64,000 nt of DNA from Nocardia arizonensis (GTDB lineage Bacteria > Actinomycetota > Actinomycetes > Mycobacteriales > Mycobacteriaceae), in NCBI RefSeq assembly GCF_001310275.1, contig NZ_LGYZ01000006.1, positions 25,814 through 89,813 on the forward strand. The letters are read 5' to 3'. Positions 40,140 to 50,035 of the stretch are shown here, piece by piece. Below the pieces are notes generated by a model. It had not been told where the DNA came from. It saw nothing but the letters and a program-made list of their open reading frames with translations, and made no database searches. Each line of letters begins with the position of its first letter. Position 1 is the first letter of the stretch. Made by a program: the position numbers and the translations under genes.

Positions 40140-41366
40140 CTATGGAGCGCCGTCGGCCTGTTCGAGCTCCACGACCACGCCGGTGTCCGAACCGTCTCCG
40201 TTGACGGTCACGGCCAGGTCGTGAAAGAAGCGGTCAGGGTCGACAACCGCGTCCGGCGGATGTACTCCGGCTCGAACGGCGGTTCCGTCGACAATCTGAG
40301 ACAGTCCGAGCGCCAAGGGAATTCCGGTAGCTCTGGCCATATCCGAGGTCAGTGAAGCCAAGCCGGTGCCCTCGGCGAGACGCGCCAGAGCCGTGTACCA
40401 CTGCCCGTTCTTGATGCCCAGCGCGGCCGCGAAGAACGGCGGCAAGGTACCCGGCGACTTGAACTTCGCGGCACGCACCATCGAACGGACTCCACGCCGA
40501 AACGACGGGCTCGCGAGATCTGCCGCCGCGGTCTCGTTCGTCAGACGTCCCTTGTCGATGTCGGTGCGCAGCACATCTAGGTAGGCCGCCGTCCCCGGCG
40601 AGATGACCATTAGGTTCGCCGAGTCACCGGATGGCCGAAGCGTTAGCCGAAGGGTCACCGGCTCGGGATGTCCGACGGTGTAGGCGGTGCCGCTACGCCC
40701 GCCGGGCAAGGACAGCGAAACAGCCCGTAACGGCTCTTCCTGCGCGATCTGCCCGTCGCGCACCACCGCAACGGTCCCGCTGATCTGCTGCATCCAGTGC
40801 ACCGCCGCCGCCGAAGGCTGCCCGTCCGGAGCCAACAGCTGGGCATTCTCCTCGTCTTGATTCCCCACGCCCGGACCGTCGACGGGCCAGGCCGTGTACA
40901 CGTTCACGACGTTGTCGAGTTCGCGTGCCGCCCGCGCCGCGAGCAAATTGCTCACACCCGGACTGGCCCCCATGCCCACGATTGCACAGACACCCGCCCT
41001 GCGGGCCTCCGCATCGAGCTCGAGCATCTGCAACGTCGGCTCCCAGTCGTCGCAGATGTCGAGGTAGTGCGTGCCGGTCTCGATCGCCGCCCGCAACACC
41101 GTCAGCCCGAATCGGTAGTACGGGCCGACGGTGTTCAGGACCACGTCCGCGCCGTCGAACGCTGCATACAGCCCCTGCCGGTCGGTCACGTCGACCTTGC
41201 GCGCCCGTACCGGCACACCGGCACCGACCATCTCGCGGGCGAGAGCATCGGCAGCGGAGTAGTCGCGATCGGCGACCACGATCTCCGCGACCGCCGGCAA
41301 ACTCACCGCGGTCCGAACAGCTTCCGCGCCCATCGCGCCGCCACCACCTAGCGCCAGAACTCTCAT
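40140..41366 (-). CDS. saccharopine dehydrogenase-like NAD(P)-dependent oxidoreductase
   Basis: 408 aa. The N-terminus is a Rossmann fold with GGGGAMGAEAVR at residues 7-18 and an acidic residue at the end of beta 2 (VVADRD). The segment LNTVGPYYRFGLTVLRAAIETGTHYLDICDD is the hallmark of saccharopine-dehydrogenase-type proteins. The C-terminal half is the catalytic/dimer domain without a known specificity signature. Such proteins reduce or oxidise carboxylated amines or act on lipid-linked substrates; the substrate here is unknown. It is divergent from the flavin monooxygenase, sharing the 151-bp intergenic region. Confidence 0.85.
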   Translation of the reverse strand: MRVLALGGGGAMGAEAVRTAVSLPAVAEIVVADRDYSAADALAREMVGAGVPVRARKVDVTDRQGLYAAFDGADVVLNTVGPYYRFGLTVLRAAIETGTHYLDICDDWEPTLQMLELDAEARRAGVCAIVGMGASPGVSNLLAARAARELDNVVNVYTAWPVDGPGVGNQDEENAQLLAPDGQPSAAAVHWMQQISGTVAVVRDGQIAQEEPLRAVSLSLPGGRSGTAYTVGHPEPVTLRLTLRPSGDSANLMVISPGTAAYLDVLRTDIDKGRLTNETAAADLASPSFRRGVRSMVRAAKFKSPGTLPPFFAAALGIKNGQWYTALARLAEGTGLASLTSDMARATGIPLALGLSQIVDGTAVRAGVHPPDAVVDPDRFFHDLAVTVNGDGSDTGVVVELEQADGAP

Positions 41367-41517
41367 CCCGTCCTTCTCCTATCCGAACCAGGCCCAACGC
41401 CGCAGACCTGCCGCCAATCAGCGGTGCTATTCTATCATTGTGTCTACGATCGTTTTGAATGCGATAGATATGATCTCAATAGTCAGATACCCACCCGAGC
41501 AAGAGTCGAGGAACACA

Positions 41518-43119
41518 GTGGCCAACAACGAGAAGCCGACGACAACGCCGAGGACGACTTCAACCCACACCCCCGCGTCGGCCGGCGCAGCTGCCGCCGA
41601 CGCACCGCTCGCGGACAAGCACGCGAACATCCTCATCGTCGGAATCGGCTTCGCAGGCATAGGAACAGCGATTCGACTACTGCAGCACGGCTTTGGCGAT
41701 GATCTACTGGTGATCGAACGAGAGGGCGAAGTCGGTGGCACGTGGCGGGACAACACCTATCCGGGTTGCGCCTGCGATGTTCCCTCGCACCTTTACTCCT
41801 TCTCGTTCGCACCCAACCCCGAGTGGAGCAGGCGGTTCGCGTCCCAACCCGAGATCGGCGCATACCTGCGGCGATGTGCTGACGAGTTCGGGGTGCGGCC
41901 GCACATCAGGTTCGGGTGCGAGCTGCAGCGCGCGGAGTGGGATCAACAGGCCCAGATCTGGCGCGTCGACACAAGCAGGGGTCCGCTGACCGCCCGCTTT
42001 TTGGTCATGGCACAGGGGCCGCTCTCCGAGCCGTCGATCCCACAGCTGCCCGGACTCGAGAAGTTCGCGGGCAAGTCATTTCACTCAGCCAGGTGGGACC
42101 ACTCGGTGGATCTGTCCGGGCTTCGGGTCGGTGTGATCGGGACCGGGGCGAGCGCCATACAGTTCATTCCCGAGATTCAGCCAAAAGTGGCACACCTGAC
42201 CGTCTTTCAGAGAACGCCGTCGTGGATCACTCCGCGCCACGACTGGACGATACCGGGCTGGCTGCAGAGGCTGTACCGCACGCTGCCGGTTCTGCAGCGC
42301 CTCACCCGCGGATTCGAGTACCTCACCCGCGAAGCATCCGTCCCCGCCCTGATGGGCAACACGACGCTACGCGTCCTGGGTCGCAGGTCAGCCGAGGACC
42401 ACTTGAAGCGCCAGGTGCGCGATCCCGAGCTCCGCCGGAAGCTGACCCCCGACCATGAGCTCGGGTGCAAACGAGTCCTTCTCTCCGACAATTACTTTCC
42501 CGCGCTGACTCAACCCAATGTCTCGGTCGTCACCGATCCGATTCGAGGCATCGACACCGACCGGGTGCGGACGGGTGCGGCCGACAGCAGCTCATCCGAC
42601 GAGCACACCGTCGACGTGCTCGTCTTCAGTACCGGATTTCGGGTGACCGATGCGTCTCATCCGCGCATGATCTTCGGGTACGGCGGGCGTTCCCTCGAGG
42701 ATGTGTGGGAAGGCAGTCCGCAGGCCTATCGGGGATCGACCGTGGCCGGGTTTCCCAACCTGTTCTTGATGGCCGGACCCAACACCGGGCTCGGACACAA
42801 CAGCTTGATCTACATGATCGAGGCCCAGATCGCCTACCTGCTCAGCACCTTGCAGTTCATGCGAGCGCTGCGGTTGCGGTCGGTGGACGTCAAAGCATCC
42901 AGGCAAGAGGAATACAACGCCGACCTTCGGAAACGATTGGCCCCCAGTGTCTGGGCGAGCGGTGGATGCGATAGCTGGTACAAGGACAAGAAGAACCAGA
43001 TCACCACCATCTGGCCCGACCAGACCTGGCGCTTCCGCATGCAGACCGCCGAATTCGATGCCGAGAACTACATCTTGACCACCGCCGAGAACACCAACGC
43101 CGCCAAGATCCCCGGGTGA
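41518..43119 (+). CDS. Baeyer-Villiger-type flavin monooxygenase
   Basis: The GTG at 41518 is preferred because GAGGAA ends four bases upstream; an in-frame start at 41440 lacks such a site. The 533-aa product has two dinucleotide-binding motifs, GIGFAGIG for FAD (about residue 46) and GVIGTGAS for NADPH (about 205). Between them is the fingerprint FxGxxxHxxxWD (FAGKSFHSARWD), which defines class I Baeyer-Villiger monooxygenases. Such enzymes insert oxygen next to a ketone to give esters or lactones. Residues 1-30 are a Thr/Pro/Ala-rich extension. An 18-bp gap separates it from the next membrane protein gene; a PaaX-like regulator follows. Confidence 0.88.
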   Translation: MANNEKPTTTPRTTSTHTPASAGAAAADAPLADKHANILIVGIGFAGIGTAIRLLQHGFGDDLLVIEREGEVGGTWRDNTYPGCACDVPSHLYSFSFAPNPEWSRRFASQPEIGAYLRRCADEFGVRPHIRFGCELQRAEWDQQAQIWRVDTSRGPLTARFLVMAQGPLSEPSIPQLPGLEKFAGKSFHSARWDHSVDLSGLRVGVIGTGASAIQFIPEIQPKVAHLTVFQRTPSWITPRHDWTIPGWLQRLYRTLPVLQRLTRGFEYLTREASVPALMGNTTLRVLGRRSAEDHLKRQVRDPELRRKLTPDHELGCKRVLLSDNYFPALTQPNVSVVTDPIRGIDTDRVRTGAADSSSSDEHTVDVLVFSTGFRVTDASHPRMIFGYGGRSLEDVWEGSPQAYRGSTVAGFPNLFLMAGPNTGLGHNSLIYMIEAQIAYLLSTLQFMRALRLRSVDVKASRQEEYNADLRKRLAPSVWASGGCDSWYKDKKNQITTIWPDQTWRFRMQTAEFDAENYILTTAENTNAAKIPG

Positions 43120-43137
43120 CAGGCGGGGGCCGGCGAC

Positions 43138-43620
43138 ATGCAGAGCGCGAACCGGCCGTGCCCCGGCCTGTTGAACCTTCGGCCCGCACGGCGACTGATG
43201 GCGATCGAGGCCTCGGTAGCAGTGCTGTACGCGGCCGTCACCTTGCCGTTAACCTCGCTCGATGCCCCGAAGATTCCCGACTGGGTGTCACTGTCGGGGC
43301 TCGCAATCGTGTTGCTCATGATCGCCTTGAATCTCCACACCTGGCGGGTGGTTGTCACCGGCGGCCTGACCCGCTACGGGGTCGCGTCCTCGGTGCACCC
43401 CGTCAGACGACTGGAGGATCAATTACGCGACGAGAGGCGCCTGCGAACGGTGGCCGCGAGCTACCTCGCTCTGCCGATCGCGCTCCTTCCCGTGCCCGCG
43501 ACCTGGGTGACGTTCTGGTTCGCGTTCACTGTCGCCACCGCATGCCTGGCCGCATCGTCACTCCTCTCGCTCGTATACACCTCGGCGCGGCGGACCCGAG
43601 AGGCAACCGGAGCTTCGTAG
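43138..43620 (+). CDS. hypothetical membrane protein
   Basis: 160 aa; an internal ATG at 43198 is an alternative start. There are four hydrophobic helices in two pairs (about 23-40 and 50-68, then 105-120 and 122-142), with a charged RRLEDQLRDERRLR loop between the pairs. No family is recognised. It lies 18 bp after the flavin monooxygenase and is probably co-transcribed with it. Confidence 0.6.
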   Translation: MQSANRPCPGLLNLRPARRLMAIEASVAVLYAAVTLPLTSLDAPKIPDWVSLSGLAIVLLMIALNLHTWRVVVTGGLTRYGVASSVHPVRRLEDQLRDERRLRTVAASYLALPIALLPVPATWVTFWFAFTVATACLAASSLLSLVYTSARRTREATGAS

Positions 43621-43765
43621 GAAGCACACCGCCGACCGGCCGTCGCCGGCGCGAGCAGTTCCGGAGGTTCGCGTTTCGTACGGGATGGAGACGATCAGCT
43701 CGCGCATGAACGTAGAGTTTCCGAGCGCGGTGTTGTGGCTGCGCCCGAACCGCAGGAGGCGACCG

Positions 43766-44647
43766 TTGAACAGCAGCCAGGGCCGCGACACCGAGATCTC
43801 CACGCGGACCCTCGTCGAAAGCATGGTCCGGCAGGACACGACCATTGCCGCTGACGAACTCTACGACGTCGCCAACGCTCTCGGTATGACCGATCAACAG
43901 GTTCGGCTGTGTATCAAGCGGTTGATCACCGAAGGTCGATTCACCCAGGAGGGCCGCGGCCGCAAAGCAGTACTCCGCGCCACCGAATCGACGCGCGATT
44001 CGATCGGACCGGACCGGGAATTCGTCCGCTACATGTACGCCCAGGATCGTGGGCAGGTCTCGTGGGACGGCCGGTGGCATCTCGTGGCGTTCGCGGTTCC
44101 GGAATCGGCGCGCCACGCCCGCGATGCCATGCGCGATGCGATCCTGCGCCTGGGCGGCGCGCCGATCCAAGGGGGCCTGTACGTCTGCGCGAACCCCTGG
44201 GAAGACCGAATCGACACGGCCGCGAGCCAACTCGCCGTCAGCGACCACGTCACGACGCTGACCACGACAGATCTGAAGATCGGAACGATCAGTGAACCCC
44301 GCCAGCTCGCCGAGCAGTTGTGGCCGATCGAGCGTATCGCCGAGGGCCACCGGCGACTGCTCGCTGCTGCCGAACGGTTCTCGGCGGACTTGCGCGCCGC
44401 CTCGCGCACCCAGCGCCTGACCATCGCCGTCGCTCTGGCCACCGAATTCACCCGGGCCGTCGAGCCCGACCCACTCCTACCGCCTCAGCTGCTGCCCCAG
44501 CCGTGGATCGGGGCAGCGGCGCGGGCCGCGGTGGCGGCGTGCTGGGCAGAGCTGCTGAAATCCGAACCGGCGCAGTCTATGCAGCTGTTCCGATGGTACT
44601 CCGAGGCGATCGCCGATATCGCCCATCCCGGTGTCGCTCAACGCTGA
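43766..44647 (+). CDS. PaaX-like transcriptional regulator
   Basis: The TTG at 43766 is chosen because AGGAGG (43754-43759) lies seven bases upstream; reading frames from 43685 lack a site. The 293-aa product opens STRTLVESMV and a winged-helix region (about 10-75), followed by the diagnostic PaaX segment WDGRWHLVAFAVPESARHARDAM and LGGAPIQGGLYV. The C-terminal domain matches PaaX_C in length. PaaX proteins are repressors responding to CoA thioesters of aromatic acids such as phenylacetyl-CoA. This one probably controls the neighbouring flavin monooxygenase or amine oxidase region, which fits a catabolic role. Confidence 0.85.
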   Translation: MNSSQGRDTEISTRTLVESMVRQDTTIAADELYDVANALGMTDQQVRLCIKRLITEGRFTQEGRGRKAVLRATESTRDSIGPDREFVRYMYAQDRGQVSWDGRWHLVAFAVPESARHARDAMRDAILRLGGAPIQGGLYVCANPWEDRIDTAASQLAVSDHVTTLTTTDLKIGTISEPRQLAEQLWPIERIAEGHRRLLAAAERFSADLRAASRTQRLTIAVALATEFTRAVEPDPLLPPQLLPQPWIGAAARAAVAACWAELLKSEPAQSMQLFRWYSEAIADIAHPGVAQR

Positions 44648-45068
44648 GGATCGACTCCCATTCCGATTTCGCTCCGCGGCAACCGAAACAGCGACACCGC
44701 GCCCATGGCGGCAAGAACCGCGTTCGCAGCCGAGCTCACAGGAGCAGTGAGCTCGGCGCGCAGCACCGGAGCGATTTGGCGCTGCGAACGCGCCCGGGCC
44801 TCAGGTCTTCCCGCGTCGAGCAGCGGAGATTCCCATCAGGGCGGGGATCGCGGCTGCTACCGAGCAATGGCGGTCGGGCTCGCTGCTCGTGCGGCGTGGA
44901 TTCGGCACCACTTGGCTCGGGCAGGACAGACGGTCCATCCGCTGCCATCGCGCGGCATTCGACGCCCCACGTCGACTGCCCGGTGTTGCCGGGGGTCGGT
45001 GGACGGCTCCGATCCCGGCGCGGCCCGATCGACCGGGGCGCCACCGTGCTGCGTCGGCCGGACCGGGG
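44648..45068. other. intergenic region without a supported gene
   Basis: Open frames exist on both strands but have no ribosome-binding sites, domains or family features. An inverted repeat, GAGCTCAC(AGGAGCA)GTGAGCTC, at about 44734-44756 could form a stem-loop downstream of the PaaX-like gene and is a reasonable terminator-like structure. Confidence 0.5.
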
Positions 45069-45209
45069 CTACGGCAGCGTGATCGGCCGCGAGGTCGGCA
45101 TAGTCGTCGGATGTGACACTGTGACCCCGAGACCGATCACGACGGCCACAGCCGCCGCGACCGCGGCACCGGCCGCACGAGTGGAGCGTTGCATGTTGTT
45201 CGAGAACAT
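45069..45209 (-). CDS. short secreted-peptide-like ORF, possibly a truncated gene
   Basis: 46 aa beginning with an ATG ten bases after AGGAGGT, an unusually good site for this region. Residues 1-11 are polar with two arginines, and 12-31 are a hydrophobic Ala/Val stretch ending SHP, as in a signal peptide. The frame stops 13 codons later. It may be the start of a secreted protein whose remainder has been lost by frameshift, since an open frame continues in a different phase. Confidence 0.3.
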   Translation of the reverse strand: MFSNNMQRSTRAAGAAVAAAVAVVIGLGVTVSHPTTMPTSRPITLP

Positions 45210-45246
45210 GTGGTGGAAGACCTCCTGGAGAGTGGGCTTTCAGGTG

Positions 45247-46736
45247 TCAGCGCTGCCGCCGATGTGCCCCCGGAGAAACCAGGTCGGCAGCCGGGGCGTA
45301 GAAGCACCAGGTGGTTGACCTCATCGCGTGGGCGTTCGCTTCGAGCCTGTCGTCGGTGGATTGCCCGATGCGGGGGGCAAGCACACAGGGCAGCGTGTTC
45401 GCCCGCGCGGACCGCGCCGTCCACGTAGCTGTTCCAGATCCGGGATTGTTCGGCACCGGCCCAGATGATCGGGCCGGTTGGTCGGTATGGTCTTCGCCGA
45501 TGCGGGTGAGTAGGCCTGGCGGCACGGCGGGTAGGCATCCTGCAGTGAATCCTTCGCTGCGCCAGTCCTGTTCGAGATAGTCGACCGGGTTCCTGGCCTG
45601 CGGGCCGAAGTATCTGGTGAGGCAGTCGATTACCGCGCTGCGGCGCAGGTCGGGTTCGGTGAGTTGGGCTCGAGTCGGGGCGGAAGTATTCGGGCCGCTC
45701 GAGCCGGCGACAAAGGCGGTGAGGATGCCGATGTGGGCATCGGGTGGGGAGTTGTCCACAGTCACCGGTGCGGGGTTGCAGTCGGTGAGGGCTTGACCGT
45801 TGAGGCCCGCCTCGCGCCAGAACGGTCTGGGGTAGACGACGTGCACCTTGATGCCGGGATGAGCGGCGATGCGTTCGGTGGCTTCGGCGAGCGCCGGGGG
45901 TAGTGGCGGATCGAACTGGATCGAGCGCCGATCGGCAGGACTCAACGCGACAATGACACGCCGGGCGCGGACTATCCGATCGTCAGTGTGGACACGAGCA
46001 CCGTCACCGATGGTTTCGATTCGGGTTACCGGCCGACCGAGTTCCACTGCAGCGCCCAACTCTTCGGCCATACGCAGTGCGAGGCGTTGGGATCCGCCGA
46101 CGAAGCGCCGTTCCTGGGCGCCGCCGCGTGTGTCGAGAAGTCTGCTGAGCCCGTCAGTCGACTGGATGCGAGTCAGGACCGCAAGCAACGAGATCTCGGC
46201 GGGGTCACCGCCGAAGGTCAATCCGCTGATCACCTCGAACACCTGCCGGGCACCGCGGGTGCGCAGATGTCGCCGCAGGAACTGGTCAAGGGTTTGGCTG
46301 TCGAGTTCGGCGGCGCGGTCGCCCACCCAGGGCCGGTCGAGGTCGATTCGGTGCGCCAGCGATTCCAGCAAGATCAGGGTTCGGGCAAGATCCAGGCTGA
46401 CCAAGGGGAACGGATAGGGCACGCCGAACCGATAGGTGCGGCGCCTGCCGCCGAGAATCATGACAGAGCGGCCACGGTCGTAGCTGGGAAAGGTCGAAAC
46501 GCCGAGTTCGTGCGCAACGCGAGGACTCGATCCTGGCCCGGACCGACCCATTGGCCGCCGCCTTCGACGACGGTGTCGCCATCGATGCGTTGATTGAGCA
46601 GACGTCCGCCGACCTGGTCGGCGGCTTCGAGAACTACGACGCGGCACATCCCGTTCTGCCGCAATCGGCGAGCGGCGACCAGCCCCGACAGTCCGGCGCC
46701 GCAGACGACGACCTCGACATCGAGCGCGTCATCCAT
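45247..46736 (-). pseudogene. flavin amine oxidase, frameshifted
   Basis: Starts at the ATG at 46736 with VEVVVCGAGLSGLVAARRL (FAD Rossmann motif), LEAADQVGGR and GGQWVGPGQDR. At about 46515 homology jumps to a second frame (VAHELGVSTFPSYDRG, then the whole substrate domain to about 45480). It then jumps to a third frame for the C-terminal FAD motif PTGPIIWAGAEQSRIWNSYVDGAVRAGEHAA (about 45475-45390), and apparently back again at a G6 run near 45375. Each break is one base. The family oxidises amines such as putrescine, phenylethylamine or tyramine with release of peroxide. Intact it would be about 450 aa. Confidence 0.75.
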
Positions 46737-46897
46737 GGTGAGCACTTCGGTCACGCGTGCCGTTGTCGGCACGACCGTGGACTACCGCAGCCACGAGGGC
46801 CGCTGCTGCTCTCATCGCCACAGACCCGCCTCGTACGAGAACCCGCACAATGCTCTCCTTCGATCGAAACCCAATCGTTCAATACTACTACGAGCGA

Positions 46898-46913
46898 AAC
46901 TATCACGATAGTT
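46898..46913. promoter_or_regulatory. 16-bp palindrome upstream of the amine oxidase
   Basis: AACTATC-AC-GATAGTT has two perfect 7-bp arms. It lies 160 bp upstream of the amine oxidase start in an AT-richer patch (about 46855-46920). It is a likely operator for a TetR- or GntR-type repressor. Confidence 0.45.
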
Positions 46914-47353
46914 ACTGAACCTCGACCCAGCGTCGGTCGCGCGGTCGGTCGATTCGAGAATTACAGCGGCGCAGCGGATTCGACCCGTCGTCGCGGACCT
47001 GCCGACTCGTCGCACCGACAGGCGCGGTGCGGCATCGTCATAGGCCGGCGACACCGCTGCTCATGGGCCCGGCCGACGCCGACGCGGAATGGGCGCAACT
47101 GGCTCGCGCCGACCACGGTCGCTTGGCGCTATGGCCGCACTATGAGCGTGCGCTGAGCACGGCGTCGGTCACACCGCATTCGCGGAATCCCAGCGACTCC
47201 CGGATCTGCGCCCGGTGGTCACCTACCCCCCCGATCGAGAGAGCGACGCTCAGGTCGGGAGCTCCCGGCACCTGTGGATGACACGATGTAGATCGCGGTT
47301 CCCACGACGAAGAGTGTCTCGATGACGGTGGCGAGGATGGAGGCATCGAAGGC
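46914..47353. other. intergenic region with gene scraps only
   Basis: No complete gene is supported. A minus-strand frame near 47270-47350 encodes a short hydrophobic stretch (SILATVIETLFVVGTAIYIV), which looks like one transmembrane helix of a lost membrane protein. Confidence 0.4.
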
Positions 47354-48434
47354 ATGGTCGACGTGATGAACCAGTTCACCAACAAGATCCAGGGCCTCGA
47401 CATCCAGGAGAAGCTACGCCGCAAGGCCGTTGATCTCGGCGGCACCATCTCTCGCGCCCGCTTGGGCTACCTGAACGTCCGGGTGGATCACGAAGGCTCC
47501 CTCGTCAACTCCATCGCGGTGGATGAGAAGCGGGCACCGTTGGTACGCAAGGCGTTCGAGCTATACGCCACGGGCAAGTCGCCTGATCTTCGCCGAGGTC
47601 ACCGGCCGGGGTGGCGTCAAGTACCAGTACTTCGTGTGCCGCGGCCGGGAGGATGGGCTCTGCGATCTGCCGCATCTGCGGGTGGAACTGGTGGAACAGG
47701 TGATCATCGACCACTACCAGACGCTCGGCCTGCCCGATGACTTCGCCAGTGAGCTTCGTAGCCTTCTGGACGAAACCCTGGCGGATGAATCCGCTGGCGT
47801 GAAGGAACGGCACGCCGCCTTGCAACGCCAACTCAAGAAGCTTGATCAACAGGAAGACCGTCTAGTGTCGGCTCTCGCCGATGACACGATGCCAATCGGC
47901 AAGATCAAGGCGAAGCTGCAAGAGATCACCATCCAGCGCGCCCGCATCCAAGCCGGGCTGACCAACACGACCGCAGAACTGGGCCTCGGTGTCGAGATGC
48001 TGCGGGACGCGCTCCGCCTCGTCGCCAACCCCCGCCAGCTCTACCACGACGGCACGGATTCGATCCGCCGCCTGCTCAACGAGACGTTCTTCGAGCGGTT
48101 CTACCTGGACGACCCGGACGTAGCCGCGGACGAGAAGACACCGCTGTTCACCGAGTTGCACGATGCTCACCGGGCCTACCGGCAACGAGCCACTGCCGAG
48201 GCTGAGGGTATGCGGCTCGTATCCGACCGAACTGGACATCGCCCTGGAAGCGGGTCGAAGAGTACAAGGCAGCGGAGTCGTCCATCCAGCTCAGGCGGTG
48301 GAAACAGCACCATAGATGATCAGACAGTTCAGGAAAATGGCCACGGCCTTACCCTTGCCAGTGTCTTTTCAGTCACTGGTTCAGGTAAGGCCGCGCTGGT
48401 CGGGCTGACAGGATTTGAACCTGCGACCACTTGA
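47354..48434 (+). pseudogene. internally deleted serine integrase
   Basis: The first frame (47354 to about 47577) carries the end of the resolvase domain and the start of the recombinase domain (KAVDLGGTISRARLGYLNVRV, then APLVRKAFELYATG). It then joins, out of frame, to the zinc-ribbon and coiled-coil C-terminal half (YQYFVCRGREDGLCDLPHLRVE, then long helices with LKKLDQQEDRLVSAL to about 48180). The N-terminal catalytic domain with the Ser is missing, and the recombinase domain is mostly deleted. The tail of the second frame reads through the tRNA fragment. This is the remains of an actinophage- or ICE-type large serine recombinase. Confidence 0.75.
48398..48430 (-). other. 3' end of a tRNA gene, probable attachment-site remnant
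   Basis: On the minus strand the stretch reads as the 3' third of a tRNA: a T-arm with GGTTCAAATCC in a GTCGCAG/CTGTCAG-type context, an acceptor strand ending GCCCG, then ACCA including an encoded CCA. The closest remembered match is a tRNA-Pro. No matching 5' half (CGGGCTG and D-arm) is present within 100 bp. Integrative elements that target tRNA genes leave such fragments. Confidence 0.65.
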
Positions 48435-48794
48435 CACAGGTTCCAGTTTTCCGGTGGTGCCTGGAAAGTGCTCAAATTGACTGAGCAAGTCAGGGTTTCA
48501 CGCACATGCCCTCTCTGGTCGAGTCTCGATACGACCGGTCATTTCTCATCAAAAGTGTGAGATTTCGGTGAGACGCGGCCTCGAAGTCCTGCTGAGCCGC
48601 GGTGCACGACCGCTGGGTCGCCGGCTCTCCCGCGACCTGAGTTCGCAGCATCACCTGCTACTCGTGGTCGGGATGTTGGCATGGCCATCGGTCGGGTGTT
48701 CTTCCAGCGTGTCATCGCCTCGACACGCCGCCGAATTTTCGCGGTAGCAAATCTTCGGCAATGACTGGCTCGTTGGGGGCCGTTTGGCGTCTGA
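48435..48794. other. region without a supported gene
   Basis: Lies between the tRNA fragment and the regulator remnant. No reading frame here has both a ribosome-binding site and a recognisable domain. Confidence 0.5.
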
Positions 48795-49816
48795 CGTCGG
48801 AAGAACCTCTGGCGCGCCCGCGCGCAGATCGGCTGGGAAGGCGAGCGAAATGTCGACATCGCACGGGACCTGATCCGACGGGGTATCGAGGACATCGCAC
48901 TAGCTGCCTATCGGGCTGGTCAGGCCATGGCATTTCGGCTGATGCTGAACACGGTGTTCGATCTCACCAAAGATCCGGACGAACTGCAGAATCTGCTCCA
49001 CGTCATTACCTGGTCGATCGGCGACTTCGTGGAGAACACGGCGGCCCGCGCGATGGAACTCATGCGTGCAGAACGATCGGAGATATTGCGCGGCAGCCGG
49101 CCCGAACTGCGAGAGACCGTCGCCCTCGTCCTGGATGGCGCCCCGATCACGCTTCGACGAGCCGAATCGAAACTGGGTTACCGGCTCGAGCAAACCCACA
49201 CCGCCGTGATCGTATGGAGCGCCGAACCCGATGTAGGGCTGCAGCAGGTTGATGTGATCGTGGAAAACCTTGGTGGACAACGCAATACCCGCCCCCTGAT
49301 CGTGATGCCGGGCGCCTCCACGAAGTGGGTATGGCTCCCCGGAACCGCGGACATCGATCGTGAGCAACTCCGTGCGGCAGTGAACCCGAGCGGTTCGATA
49401 CAAGTCGCCGTCGGTGGGCGGGCCCCGGGCGTGGAGGGATTCCGGCGCAGCCACCTCGAAGCCGTTGCGGCCCAACGTATGGTCGCTCGGCTGGAATCGC
49501 CGCAACGTGTCGTCTTCTTCGACGAGATCCAACTCGTGGCGCTGCTGACCAACGACGCCGACGGAGCGCAGCAGTTCCTGCGCCAGACACTCGGCGACCT
49601 CGCCCAGGCTTCACCGGAGATTCGAGAGACCGTCCTCGCTTTCGTCGAGGAAAGCGGAAGCGTAGGCCGGGTCGCCGCGCGGGTGTATGCCCACCGCAAT
49701 ACTGTCCTGCGTCGAATGGCCCGAGCTGAAACGCTCCTCCCCGACCGCTGGCCGCCAACCCGGTCCAGGTGGCTGCCGCTCTGCAGACCCTGCACTGGAC
49801 GAAACCTGGCCGCTGA
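48795..49816 (+). pseudogene. CdaR/PucR-type regulator, N- and C-terminally damaged
   Basis: The family frame is open from 48795, where it follows a stop directly, so the normal N-terminal residues are missing; the first ATG is 48927. Residues preceding it (RGIEDIALAAYRAGQ) already belong to the family's helical N-terminal domain. The middle is a GGDEF-like/CdaR regulatory region. The C-terminal PucR HTH (VEESGSVGRVAARVYAHRNTVLRRM) is intact. At about 49750 one C is missing in a CCCC run: the expected ending RPLAANPVQVAAALQTLHW lies in the next frame and stops at 49816, while the open frame runs on to 50093 with unrelated sequence. A read-through 388-aa protein could still bind DNA. Confidence 0.65.
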
Positions 49817-50035
49817 CATCGGAGCCAAACCGGTCGTGCAGCGCGCTGGTGGCCGACCTGCCCCCGGATCCGAAGATCGACCGACCAGATCGGACCGCAC
49901 GTCTGTCGGCTATCCGTGCCGGCGTCCTGGAGGTCTCGATCCTCCGGGACGCCCGGAATTCTCTGAGCCGTTGATCGCAGGGCCTGCCGACGTTGCGGGA
50001 TCCCGATCCGGCCGCGGGTATGACCGGCGCGGTGA

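Noticed and set aside
44736..45044. 102-codon minus-strand frame after the short secreted-peptide ORF
   Set aside because: No ribosome-binding site and random-looking composition; at most debris of the same lost gene.
48398..48430. Complete tRNA gene
   Set aside because: Only the T-arm and 3' acceptor are present; no D-arm, anticodon arm or 5' acceptor strand is found upstream.
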